From Oxyruncus cristatus (taxonomy: Eukaryota; Chordata; Aves; Passeriformes; Cotingidae): 64,000 nt of DNA. The stretch covers positions 1 to 64,000 of the forward strand of contig VXAY01002189.1 in the NCBI GenBank assembly GCA_013399855.1. Reading direction: 5' to 3'. The notes under the pieces are model-generated. The model saw only the letters and a program-made list of their open reading frames with translations. It was not told the DNA's origin and did not search any database. A program made the translations under genes and the position numbers. Shown here piece after piece: positions 36,600 to 49,400 of this stretch (positions are counted from its first letter, which is position 1; every line of letters starts with the position of its first letter).

Positions 36600-39500
36600 C
36601 TGTACAAGAAACCAAATAGATATTTCACCAATGCATATAAGTAAGCAGGCTTCCATCTCCAAGAAATATACACTCAATTAAACCAGACCACTTAATTAAA
36701 CCTGCAATTAAACCAGATTCAACACTGCAGACAGAAGGCGGGTTTCTTCTAGTTCCTCTATTCTTCTCCAGGCCAAACGGGAGTAAGCACATATAATAAA
36801 CAAGTCAGAAGATTTAAAAAAAATAAAATAGATTTTTAAAAAAACAGTCATTCTTTCGGGACCTACTCTTGAATCCACAGAAGGAGTGGCATACTTGGCA
36901 CATCTATAAATCTAGTGGTTTTCAGTAAAAGACATTTCCTTACAAAATAAAATAAATTAGAAAGTGATTCCAACAATCCTGCTGAAGCAGAGATCAAATT
37001 GTCTTAATCTCTGGGGTTTCTAAATCCTACACTTTGACTGAAGTCACCTCCAGAGAGCTCCACACATTAAAAGAACAGAAAACTCCATCTTCCTTTGTTG
37101 TTTTGTAATATCATTGAAATGAATGGACGGGTAGAAATACCAATGTGGTTATAAAATAAGACTACAGACCTGCAGGGGAAAGAAAAGCCATCTTCCAGCA
37201 CGGTTCTCAAAGCAAAATTCACAGCTCCCCCCACTTCCAGTTTTTCAAAGAAGAAAGTTTTCAGTTTCTTTATTATACCTATTATTCTTAGGCTTCATAC
37301 CAGATGTATTAAATGGTGCCACATTATTTGGCTGATGGGAAAAAAGGATTGCCTTTTCTTGTTGCTGGAGCCCAAGCCACAAAACTCATACCATTTGTCA
37401 TAACATGCATTGCTTAAACTCAGTTTGCTGTGCACAGACAAAGGGTTCATTGTGCTCTGTTCAGTCCTGACTTCCAAAATCCAAGTTACCAGAAAACAGA
37501 AGTGGCAAACGCTCTACCTTTTCAGAGGCAGACATTCCTCTTAAATTTTAGTTACTTAAAAATGCAGCATGAATTCAGTGCAGATAAAATTGAGACAATA
37601 AATAAAGATCCTAAGTAAGCAAATCAAGTCTCCAAATGGGCCAGCTCTCAACTTTGCCTTGCATTGGTAATGGCCTTCTCTGAACATAGCCTGCGAAGCG
37701 CTAGAAGCAACTGAGATGCAATGCCATTTAAACTGCATCTTCCAGATGCAATTAACTGGCTTTTGGACCACTCTGTTTGATCTATTTCAAGGCAACCATT
37801 TGCTCTCTCCACTATGTTGAGGGGCCACAGATCTCTGAAGTCAAAGATTACTGGCTAACCAAATTCCCAAACCATCAGTTAGTCGGGTGAATAATAACAG
37901 AGACCAGGCTGGATGATATTTACTCCCCTGCACCTTGAAGGCTTCAGCCAGCCCTTAAATTCCCTACCCTAACACCAATGTCTGCCAGTGCCCCAAAGTT
38001 TAAACTGTGCATTTCTTGGAGTGGTTTGTGCTTTCTTGGTAAAGGACACCAATCAACAGCAGACATAGCAGCGGTGTTGATAGCTCAGTGACTGCTTCCC
38101 AGTCCCACAAAAAGGACCATGCGTGCTCTGCAGCATTGTGAATCCTCTCAGCAGAAGAGACACAGAAGGGCCTGCAGCCCCTTCCACAGTCTCATCCCCA
38201 GGGCAGGAATTGTACCATACTGAGACCACTAAATAACAATACTACAACTCACAGAAGTAACAAGCGTTGCTTTCACAGAAAACGGTGTGTATTAATTTAA
38301 GCAAGGATTGTATCAGCCCACAAGACTATGTAAAGAGAGAAACAACTATAAAACAGCATGCCATGTAGCAACAGTCAAACACAAATCATTAGGCAAATTG
38401 CCAACTAGTCCAACTGTATGCAACCAACTATGTAAACATAAACAATTAAAAATGTATGGAGTGGGTTAAATTAAAATCCACCTGCAGTTTTCCTAGCTCT
38501 ATTACTGCAGTATGGCAAGAGTAAGTACTTAAGCGTTTTAATATGATCTTGCAGGGTTAAGTCCAGTGCCCTTTAAAGTCAAAAGGCAAGTTTCCTATTG
38601 ACTTTGATGAATATTAGAGTATGCCTATATTGTTTGCTGGTGTCTTTTTTCTGCCTCGTTTTAGTGGTGAAATTGTGACTTCTCCCTCACCACAGCCCTG
38701 AGGAAATACATTTCACATAGCCACTTGTCCTTAATTAGGAATAAAACTATGAATGCTCCCCAATTATTAATTTTGCCACATGTTCAGTTCCTTCTGCTCA
38801 CAATCCTACAAAAAGGAAGGCAACAGTGTGTGGGATATATCCTGGGTAAGATAGAGACAAGACAGTTCTGCTTCACAGGTATACCACAGATTGTCTAGGA
38901 TGTAAGCATATAAAGGGAATAATATTTGCCCGAATGCAATCTGGAGAAGTACTATTTTAGGTTGAAAATACAACCAGTTCCTTCATCTTTCAGTCTACTC
39001 AAATGTATCTCTTCCAGTGGTTGAATCACACACTGATGACACAAACCACAGATTGCTTTTAAATATTCCTGATTTTTAGGAGGAAGTCCAAAGATGTAAT
39101 GAGAATCAGGTTTGAGATAGACTGAAAAATCCTGCAAATCAAGAAAACTGTATGTGGTTTTTGTATCAGTTACACAGCCCTAATGAACTGGATGTGCCAA
39201 GGGATATATTTTCCACAATGAGCTTTTACATGTAATCACCATTTTTCACCACAATGCTGCTATGCCGAGGAATTGTTGCAGCTTAAAGAGATCTCTTTAA
39301 CCTACCAAAGAAAAAGCATCCCTAGCAAATCATAGCATATAGACAGCACAGCTTCATTAATGGAAAAAATGTTTGAAGGACACTAAAATAAGTGTAATAT
39401 CCAAGGAATTCAGGCTATCAACAGAAACAACTATGCCATTAGGGTTCAGTCAGTAATAGCAACAAAGACCCAGTCTGTATAGACTGGATCTCACTAAACT

Positions 39501-42500
39501 GCTGCAAATTGTCACTGTGCCTGAATTAGAATTGGGGTCCTGAACCTGGGATGCTATCAGCAATCCTGTGCTCTTACGAGCAGTTTCTCTAGGGTGATAG
39601 GGTTTTTTTCCTTCTCTTTCAGACCAGATTTCATTCTGGACATCAGAAATTTTTGCAGTAAGGCGTCTGCGGAAATCAATACACTTCAGTCCCAGTAAAT
39701 TACCCTCCTGCCAGTATCCCTTCCTGCAATGGAAACAGCCCTAGCCAGCTGCATCCTTTTGCCGGGATCTTTTATCTTTTCCTGTGAGACACACTGGATG
39801 ACATCACCCTGAGTTGAAGAAAAAGGTGTTCTGCTATGAATAAGCTGGGGTTTTATCAAGAGTATTTCAGGATGATTCCTCATTAGTACCAAGCAAAGAC
39901 AAAGAACTCAAGAGTTAAGAAAAATCATGTTTTTAAGAGCATCTAAGAAAGCAATTAAAGCACCTAGAAATGTTTCAAAAGACAACATGGTCCTGAAACC
40001 TTGCCCTAACAAATGTGATAACAGAGGTTTGCTATCTCCTGTCGTAGAATAATCACCTCAAAGAAATTTTTTAATGTTGTGGTAGTAACTGTGCGCAGCC
40101 ACATATTTCTTCCTTTTTGTTTCTCTGACTTCGCAGAGGAGAAGCAAGCAAGAAAGCAAAGCCTCTGCCAGATTTATGACTGCATTTCTATTTGACTTTA
40201 GTACCAAAAAGTCCTAAAAATCTGAAAAGTAATTGCAAAGCAATGATCAAATGTCAGATCTGTGATCCTGAAAATCATATCCAATTCACTCTTGAAGATG
40301 GAATGTCATAACTGTAAAAAATAATTTTTGGCACTTTTCATTGGCACAGTTTAAAGCACTTCATGATAACACAAACACAGGTACAGAGTCCAGCATCCTA
40401 AAGGCACACTGCCTTGGCAGACAGCCACTGTCATCTCCAACCTTAACTTTGTGCTACGAAGAGCCCACACACATCAGGAATTCAAGAAAATTTGGATGGA
40501 ACAAGACAGAGTTCTTGTCAAGGGGTAGGATTTATTCTACTCATGGTGCGAGTGGTTGCCAGACTGGATATCATTTCAGCTTACTTTCAGCTCAGTGCCA
40601 CAACACACTCAGGGGACTGTAAATGAGCCCAATAAATCATCCTATCTAATCCCCTTTCATCTACAAGGTGAAAGTCTCCAGGAAAGGACTCTGGAGAGTG
40701 CAAAATTCTATTTTTAATTATGGTTAATGGGCTGAGAAATAAACTGAGATGTAAATAATCATCACAATCTACAGCAAGAATCCTGCAGGAATGAAGGATG
40801 AAATGTGGTGCTTTAAAGCAATGAATATAAATTTTTAACAGCATCAACTGAAGAAATACACATAATCATCAGGGTGACTTCTACAGTCACTCTCTGCTTT
40901 TGTTCTTGTTCATGTCATCCTGGAGTTTCTCTTCTTTCTCTGTGGGAAAGCTCTCTGCTCTGTTGGGCCTTTTTTCTACTCACTCTGACCTGACCTGAGG
41001 ACAACGACCCATGCACGGATTCCAGAGCTTTTACTGAATTCAGAACAGCTTTTCAGTACTTCCGAGAATCAAGCTCTGTTTAGTCAAATGACTAAGAATG
41101 AATTCCAGGACCTGGTTTTTAAAACACTCAACTTGAGACTTTTAGTCTAAACATATTTATTTCATGTGCTAAATAACAAGCACTAATAATAGACTACAGG
41201 AAATTTTACAGCCTGAAAATACACAGAATACATTTGACAATTCCAATTTAATTGATAACATAATAATGCTGTAAAATGTACAAGAGACATTGTGCTAATG
41301 CCAATCCAGCATGCCATTTTAATCAGCTCACAGGTCACTATATGTAAGTCCTCATAAATAGTTCCTTGATCAGTGATCTCAAAATGACTCAAATGTCCAC
41401 CAGTCTTCAGAAACAAAGGCCACTGCTACCACAATTTATCAAATGAAGTATCTGCTGTAGGTCTTAACAAACATACATTATAGCTTATGAATCATTAAGA
41501 TGATAGTGCTTGACTTCAAAATGAACTGTCTTCTCCTATTATTTCAGTCTCCCTTTCTAAACTGAGTCATTCAGGATGAAAGGCTTAAGTGCCATGCAAT
41601 TCAGTAAGAACATTTATTAGATAAACTGGTTTTAAACTCGAAGTTTTTTAAACTGAAATTCATTTCAGATGAATGAATGTGTACATGTCATTCTAGTACC
41701 CAAAAATGATGAGGTGGAACTTAACTTCTTCACTCTGCTCCTTGTACCACTTACTGAGTCCAAGTTTAGATCCGCTGGTGTCAATTTCCAGTGCAAGTTA
41801 ATATTTTTAACCTTCTTTGATAAAGATATTCTAGGACTTGTAATAATTTATTTCACACTAGCATAATTTTAGCATTGGTGTCTCCCCACTGCAAAGGCAT
41901 CCAAAACATGGCCATGCCAAAATCATCTAGAAAATATCTAGTTTCCATTCCACACACAAGTTAGGGATTTTTTAATACATATATTTTTCAATTTATTTTT
42001 TTAAGATGTTACTGGAAGGAGGAAAAAACCCAACTGCAAACTCTTTTCCATGGAAGAGGTAGAACTAAAAGTTTACTTGATTAGTAAAAGCTCATTTACA
42101 AAATTACAGGTGAATTTTTTGTCAAATTAATAGTATATGAAGGCAATCAGGGGCCTGACGTTTCAATGACACATGCGTCTGTTTTGTTTTAAGATCCTGT
42201 GACAGCTACAATTCGACAAATAGGTGAACAGTCTTTGTTGCTAAATTTCAACTATTACAAGATTTCTGAAGACTCTCAAAGTTTAGAACAGGGTGTCACA
42301 CGCCCAAATGTTATTTAAGGGTAGCATTTAAAAGAACAGGAATGCTTTCTTTATCCTCTTCCTAAATGCTTTACGTCAGCATGCAACTGTTTCCACTAGG
42401 TCAGCAAACCCTCTCTGCACACACAGGGATAACTGCAAAGATGTTCTGGGAAAGAAAAAAAGCAAATCCTGGGGAAATCTGGAGTTAAATAAATACCAGG

Positions 42501-44220
42501 TGCCCAGGAGCCTGCATGCACTGAGAGAATACCCTGAGACTCTAAGGAAAGAACTGAAAGTCCAAACCTAATCTGAGCACAATCTCACTGTGAGTCTCAG
42601 TGTTCATCGTTCCTGTGCATCTGGAATCCCGCTATCAGCTGGTGAGTGATAAAGGTATTACTGATGTTGACATGGGAGAGATTGCAATCAGTAGCGTAAA
42701 TATTCCATGTCAAAGGTTACAAAGGCTTAACAATAGTACATTATGATATATATTTCATGGTAATCAGTAAGAGAAGTTACTACATGCCACCCAAATTCAT
42801 CATTATGTATTAGTGAGCTCAGATCCTAATTTTAAAGCTTAGAAATAAAATGCATAATGTCAATGCAGATTCACATCATATTTATACATTTGAATGTAGG
42901 TTCTTTTAATGGACCTAAAGTTTTCAGTTATGTTTTTATCACCCACGCCCTTTCTCTCTTCTATAGATTGTTTTCAGTCATTCATTGGAGTTCTTTAGAT
43001 GAAAAATACAGATAATTTCTCTACTGTCTAAAGTCATGCTACTCCCCTCTGAAGAAAACAACTCGGCTGGGTTGAGATGCCCAGCTATTCCTGGTACCAG
43101 GCAAGGCACAACCAATCTCTGTAACATATGACAAGACACCTGCAATATCGCCAATACAGAAACATAAACCATTAGAAAGCCCAGGAGCTGATGGGTATTT
43201 ATGAAATGAAGACCTGAACTGAAGTGATTGAAGAGAACCCATGAGGAAGAATAGGGGTAAAAACTCTAATTTTTATTTTATTCTCTTTCTGAAAATATAA
43301 TCTATTTCAGCAGGGAATTATATACAAAATAGAGACAATAATTAAATCCAGACTCTTCCTGAACATATGTAACCCTATCACATACTTGTTTTTTCCACTG
43401 GACTTTAAGACCGTTGGCTCCTGAGTCATCATATATGGTAACAGGTCTGGAAAGTTCAACACATCTGTGGACCTTGGGGAGTGATGTTAACTTCATGGTT
43501 AATTTCAGCATCCATATACTGTACTTGCTAGTTCATTCTTTTGCTTTTTTCCTATACACAACTGGATAAAAACAGCTGTGTGTACATGTCATCCAACAAA
43601 CTTCCAGTGCAAAATCTCACACTAAAGCTGTCCTCAGAGCCAAGGACTGAGATGAGGACTGACTCTCCCAACCCCTTCCTGAAGCCACAGCCCACAGGGG
43701 TGGCCAGGAGCCCTTCTTGCTGGTTCTCTACCCCTTTTGCTGTGTGTGGCAGGTCAGACTGGAAGCACAATGCAGCTGCACAGCTGATGACTGACTGCTG
43801 TTCAAGTGACGCTGAGTGGCACTGTGCCCCTCAGTCTTTGCCTGAGCTCTATCTGCTTCTACACAGCCATAAGTAAACCTCTGAGCTACCCTGTAGGAGA
43901 AAGCAGCCATTCTGCCTTTATTCCCTTACTCCAGATGGACTTTCTTCTTCCTCTCGAAAAAAAATATGGCAGAAGCACTTTTATGAGCACATTTCAAGAA
44001 GGAACAGCAAAGTAATCAAAAGGCTTCTTCCAAAATCTCTGCAGAGGACAAAGGAGAAAGACACACTCTTCTCAGTGTTTCCCACCGACCATCCCACAAA
44101 GTGGCTGATTAAATGCCTGTTCCCTTTTGGAGATGCCTGTCACTTCTAAGGGAAAGTAGCCACCCAACACAGGTTTATATGAATTGAGACAGAATCCCAA
44201 ACCTCTTCATGAATATGGAT
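36600..44220. other. Upstream ITGA9 intron, part without recognised gene
   Basis: Unique AT-rich sequence. I looked on the minus strand for the preceding ITGA9 exon (the segment before RVQDVISP) and did not find it. Reading frames here, such as 38952-39137, 39686-39892 and 43541-43876, show no recognised family. Confidence 0.65.
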
Positions 44221-44651
44221 GTGCAGTGGTTTAAAAATGCTATTCTCCAATTTAGTGTTCCCACTGAATCACTCTAAACCATGTGCAGCTTGCTTACTAC
44301 CAAATTCCCCTCCTTCTACCCCCTGCAGCAGGCTGAAGAGGAGAATTGGAGGCACAAAAGGTAAAGATTACAGGTTGAGATAAGAACAAATTACTGGAAA
44401 CAGCAATGAAATAAGACAATGAATACTAATGAAGTGCACAAGAAACAGGAGAATGATTCACATGCTCACCACACAAACAGATGACAAGATCCAACCGTTC
44501 CCTCTGCCACACTGCATAACCCGAAAAAGGGACCCCTTTCCCCATCCCTAGAAAATGATGTGAGGTGGTACAGAGTAACCTCCAGGTCCTACCCCTGCTC
44601 GTTGTCCTGGTTACTGCCAAAATTAAACCCGTCCTGTCCGGAACTAGGACA
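44221..44651 (-). mobile_element. Avian ERV LTR (probable 3' LTR)
   Basis: On the minus strand the element starts TGTCCTAGTTCCGGACAGGA, continues with GGTTTAATTTTGGCAGTAACC and TTCTTATCTCAACCTGTAATC, and ends near AAACCACTGCACA. This matches the start, middle and end of an LTR family common in songbird genomes, with TG...CA termini. It is about 431 bp and internally shortened. A purine-rich stretch (AGTAGGAGTGGATAA) lies just before its start and could be the remains of a polypurine tract, favouring a 3' LTR over a solo LTR. No matching target-site duplication is evident. Confidence 0.75.
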
Positions 44652-45126
44652 TTATCCACTCCTACTATCTACATCATGGCCAGATCCTACATCTTCCAAA
44701 CGTCCATATAAATAAATAAATACACACACACACACAGCTGTCATTTCCATAGTCAAGGGCCATCCTTCCAAGACGCCTGTTGAGTTCATTTAGACTGTGG
44801 GTTCTACCTGTTCTAGATGTCTTCCAGGGCAAGAGGGCTGGTGTGCTGTTGGCTGGTTGAAAGCTGCATCAGCAGCTCACAGCTGGTGTATCTGGAGCAG
44901 ACCATACTCATTGTCCATGGTAGTTATGGTACACATTGGCAGTGTCATTCAGCAGTGAGTAATATACAATTCAACATTACAGACTATTCTCACGCAAAAA
45001 TCAAATCCCCTTGAGGTACACATGGTGTTTCCCTGTCCTACCAAGTGCACCCAAGTCCTTGAGCAAAAACAATCCCACAGATGAGTTTGCCTTTGCTTGA
45101 GACAGGACTAATCCAAATTGTCTTCC
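44652..45126 (-). mobile_element. ERV 3' internal region (end of polymerase gene plus untranslated region)
   Basis: This lies between the gag-like fragment and the LTR. The segment at about 44990-45090 read on the minus strand resembles the last part of an avian ERV polymerase gene, with the frame broken by a stop and a frameshift. The remainder is non-coding. A plus-strand AATA/CA microsatellite sits at 44711-44737. The assignment rests on remembered family patterns. Large parts of gag and almost all of pol are missing. I see no envelope gene. Confidence 0.5.
44711..44737. repeat. (AATA)n/(CA)n compound microsatellite
   Basis: Three AATA units are followed by about eight CA units. It lies within the ERV 3' region. 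Confidence 0.95.
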
Positions 45127-45596
45127 CTAACAGATATTTCTCATATGCACCATGGGGACTTTATCCCCTTGTACCACATGTGAAGGTTTTGATTGGGCAG
45201 GGTCACCTTGGTTATCGGAGACTCCAGAGATAACTAACCAGGTGAGCTCTGCTAAATGTAGATCCCATGAGATGTGTACCCTCTCTCTCAAGCAGGGGGT
45301 CTGTACTACCTGAGCATGGGACACATCTATAAATTGCTGGTAGTCCTCTTTAAATTGCTGGAGGTCTTTGGAGTCTTTCCAGAGACAAGACTGTAGGTTA
45401 GAGATACTTTCTTCATATAGCCAGAATTTGGTAACCAAATTATCCACTCTTTGTTCTCCATCTTTCCATTACATCACCACCAATGAGTTGACACACAGCA
45501 ATGGTATGCTCCATACAAACTTCTGCCACATGTTTTGTGTACACTGGACTTCATTTGGATCTACAAGGGACTGCTTGTCATTTGAACCTTCCCCAG
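45127..45596 (-). pseudogene. ERV gag-like remnant
   Basis: Two minus-strand frames, 45469-45660 and 45127-45447 (106 codons), are separated by a single stop and a short gap in the same frame direction. The region sits inside the ERV, between an LTR piece and the polymerase end. The order suggests the gag side of an internally deleted provirus, with a polar, glutamine-rich, coiled-coil-like segment around the start of the 106-codon frame. I do not recognise a diagnostic motif such as a zinc knuckle, so the gene identity is an inference from position. Not functional. Confidence 0.4.
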
Positions 45597-46405
45597 TTCC
45601 ACCTCCTCCTCCTGGAGACGCACAGGAAGTGGGGAATGTGGGTTGCAGACAGTTCATCACATGTTATTTCTTCTGCTGCTCAGGGAGAGGAGTCCTACCC
45701 CTGCTCCAGCATGGGGTCCCTCCCATGGGAGACAGTTCTCCATGAACTTCTCCAACGTGAGTCCTTCCTGCAGGCTACAGTTCTTCATAAACTACTCCAG
45801 TGTGGGTCCCTTCCATAAGGTGCAGTTCTTCAAGAATAAGCTGCTCCAGTGTGGGTCCCCCATCGGGTCACAAGTCCTACCAGCAAACTGCTTCTCTCTC
45901 CATGGGTCCACAGGTCCCTGCAAAGAGGCTGCTCCAGTGCAGGCTTCTCACAGGGTCACAACCTTCTTCAGCATTGGTTTATTCCATGGGCTGCAGGTGG
46001 AACTCTGTTCTGCCGTGGTCCTCCATGGGCTGCATGGGGACAGCCTGCCTCACCATGGTCTTCATCATGGCCTGCAGGGGAATCTCTGCTCTGGCGCCTG
46101 GAGCACCTCCTGCCCCTCCCTCTTCACTGACCTTGGTGTCTGCTTAGTTCCTCTCACATTTTCTCACCCCTCTCTTCTCTGAGTGCAATTACATCTCTAC
46201 AATAACTTTCTTTCCCCTTCTTAAATAGATTAACTTATAGAGGCATTACTACGACCTCTGACCGGCCCAGCCTTGGCCAGCAGCGGGTCCATCCTGGAGC
46301 CAGCTGGCATTGTCTCTGTCAGACAATGGGGGGAAGCTTCTAGCAGCTCCTCACAGAAGCTACCTCTGTAGTCCCCCTGCTACTAAAACCACTTAAACCT
46401 AATGC
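45597..46405 (-). mobile_element. ERV LTR, second copy of the family at the window start, 3'-truncated
   Basis: The same order of blocks as 1-789, on the same strand: start near 46405, TATA-like TATTTAAGAA near 46219-46229, the GACACCAAGGTCAG block near 46128-46141, then tandem units with CACACTGGAGCAG. The LTR-like sequence ends at about 45597 without the expected R-U5 end and passes directly into the ERV internal region. The internal tandem units keep several frames open, giving the spurious 179-codon plus-strand frame 45643-46182. Confidence 0.75.
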
Positions 46406-49400
46406 AGTTATAATAATGTGATGCAAATCTACTCTTGCACTATTAAATGGAAGAGGTAGTATTTATTAGTCTAATCCTCTTGAAAGGAGGATTTAAAATC
46501 AATATGGGTAAAAAATATGCCTACTATGTCACACGAATTTAAAAATGTGAACAGAACTCCTCTGTGATGTCTGCTTTTATGTTTAATATCAATTCATGTT
46601 TCACATGCTAGGTATCTACTAGAAGCCTTCTGAAACCGGGACCCACAGTTTAAGCTTTTTACTCGCCTGTGCTATGGCTTCTGTACACACGAGTTGTGCT
46701 ATCTGAAGAGGATGAGGAAACCATATTGTTCTGGAAACAATGAAATCTCTAAGGATGACAAACTTCCATTCACTATTCCGTAACACCCTAATTAATAGGA
46801 ATTAATATTATTAGCAAGTAATGCTGAGGACAAGAGGTAAAGGAAACTTATCCATTACATATCACAAGCATTATGGATGGTGTCAAGGACATTTTGTTAG
46901 CCTCTAGTTCTCCGATCCTGCACGTACCTACATATCAGTATGCTGACAATCACCTCAGTAACACCCTGACTCCATATCATCTCCCACCCCAACACTTCTC
47001 CCATTCTCCTCTGATCATCCAGACACCATTTTACTAACACCCTCCTCTCTTCAGACTCTTCTTACAACCAACACGAAACCAAAAGGAAAAAGAGGAAGTA
47101 ATCGGAACATATTTCAGAAACCTCACCATTTATTTTGGCAACAGTAAGGTTTTTCCCCTTGTTTCACTGATCATTCACAGAGAGGCAAGAGTCTCCTGCT
47201 CAGAAGCCACATCAGTGGATACAGCTGCCCTGCTCTCAGATGGCTGGGCTGGAGGATATTGTACAATGACAAAGCACAATTGTTTACACCCACAGATGGG
47301 AGCAGGATGAACAAGTGTTTCTCAGGGGAACCAAGGAAAACCAAAACTTTCCCTTCATTGGCTTTAAAAACAAACAAGGCAAATGTTTCCACAAATAAGT
47401 GCAAACCATACAGTTCCCCAGATCAAAGTTGAGAGCTCTGCTCTGAAGCTGAAGATACATTCATGGGGAATGGAAAAAAATGGCATTTTACAATGGCAAT
47501 ACTGTAATATGGTTTTAACTAAATATGATTAAGTGCAGGTATTACCACTTTACACATCTCCTTTGATTACTTTTGATTATTTTTACATTATCCATTGAGT
47601 CAAGAGTGTTTATCTTAGCAGCACTTTCTCAAATTCCATCTATCAATTCCACAACGCATAACATTTTGGTGACAACACACATTGGTGGCCTACACCAGGA
47701 CTCCTCTAGGTGACATGCAGTGACTCTAAATGGATAACCAGAATATGCTGTGATTAGCGGCAAGAGAAGACATTCCAGCCAGACTGAGAAAGGGTAGAGT
47801 TAACTCCTAGCCATCTGCAGGCCCTGACAGCTAACTACACACAAATCACTGGGGAGAGGTCAAAAGAGATTATAACCAGTGGGAGTAATAAGAAGAAATT
47901 ATCAGAAGGAGTGGGGAGGGGAGGGGAAGGGGGTGTTGGGGATTGGGTTTTTTTAATTATTATTCTGGGTTTTGGAGGATATAATGAAGTTCTTTAAAAG
48001 GTAGGTTTATCTGCACTAGATATCTCTTGCATTGTAGAGCTGTAAAATAATCTTGATTTGTCCAGATTGCTCTCCTTGGGTCTTTTGGTGTCCCAGAAAT
48101 AACCACTACTTTCCTCCCAGTCATCATCATTCGCATTGTATCCTGAGCACAATAACCACATTTTGTGAAGGGTTATGACACAAAATGACCTCCTCTGTAT
48201 ACAGCAACCCATTAAAACCCAAGAGCCAATACTGTGGAGAAAGGCATTTTTCCAGGTCTCAGGCATAAGCTGAGAACCAGCTGCATGGTGGGGGCCAAAA
48301 CCACCTCTGACACTGACCATGGCAGACTCAGCTCCAAAGGAAACAAGTGCCCTATGTTTTCCTTCAGTTTGGATGTATGTAGCAGAGCATCACTGCCCCT
48401 GGGTAACTCAGTTCTCCAAAAGTTGTGTGCTCAGCAGCTCTAGGATTGGAAGCAGCATCAACCACAATAAATATGATCTCCCCAGCTATGTAACTAGGTC
48501 AAAGCTGATGTTATTTCATTTTCAGGGGTGAAGTCTTTCCTTAATTTTCTTACTGCATAAACTTTTGGAACATATTTTTCCAGGATCTGTTCATTTCCAA
48601 ATTGCCTGAGATGCAGCACTGAAAAAGCAGATCAGAGAACAGTAAGCATGTTGGAGCAAAACCATCAGACAGTGCAAGGAGCAACTGCAGAGGCCAGGGA
48701 GTACATAGAGAGAGCTGCAAGTGCATCAGAAGCATGACACTCAGAGCTTGGGAAAGACAAAGTGAAGGGAAGATGGAAAAAGAAGATGGAAGATGGATAT
48801 CAAAGCCACAGGCCACGATGACAGAGCTCCAATCCTACAAGCAGCACTCACCAAATTCTGAAAATCACCATCAGCAACCTCTAAATGCTTAGTCATAACT
48901 AAGAAAAATAGCTGTGTAGGGAGCTTCACTGGGCAGCTTCAAGATACAGAGTCTTTCACAGAAGAGTCACAGGTCAGAAGTGTGTATCAGATTCCCTGTA
49001 CAGCCTGCTCAAGCAACAACTATGTCACATGGCTTTGCCTTGGCTTGGACACCATAACACCAGTAGCATATTATATATTCACAGAACTGTGCTGTGAATT
49101 TAATTAAATAAAAACTGACAGTGGCAGGTTGAAGTATTTTTAACTTTATCTCAATTTCTTTATTACTTGTTCAAAAATTGCATCTTCATTCCCAGACACA
49201 AAGCACATTCAGCTATCTTGTATCCCACTGGCTGTGGGATTTTATCATATCTCTCTGCTTTGGTACTGCTTCAAAACTCCAGTACAGAGAAACTGATACT
49301 GTTTTGCTATAATTTGTCCCTGTTTCATCAACAGGAACCTCTTAGAAACAAACAGTGGGGTACTAATGATACTCTTCAAATTCTCCTTTCTTAAAAATAA

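Noticed and set aside
38952..39137. Minus-strand frame with protein-like composition (LCHQCVIQPLEEIHL)
   Set aside because: Does not match ITGA9, no family recognised, and no convincing splice signals at its edges.
45643..46182. 179-codon plus-strand reading frame
   Set aside because: It lies wholly in an antisense LTR whose internal tandem units keep frames open. No protein family features.
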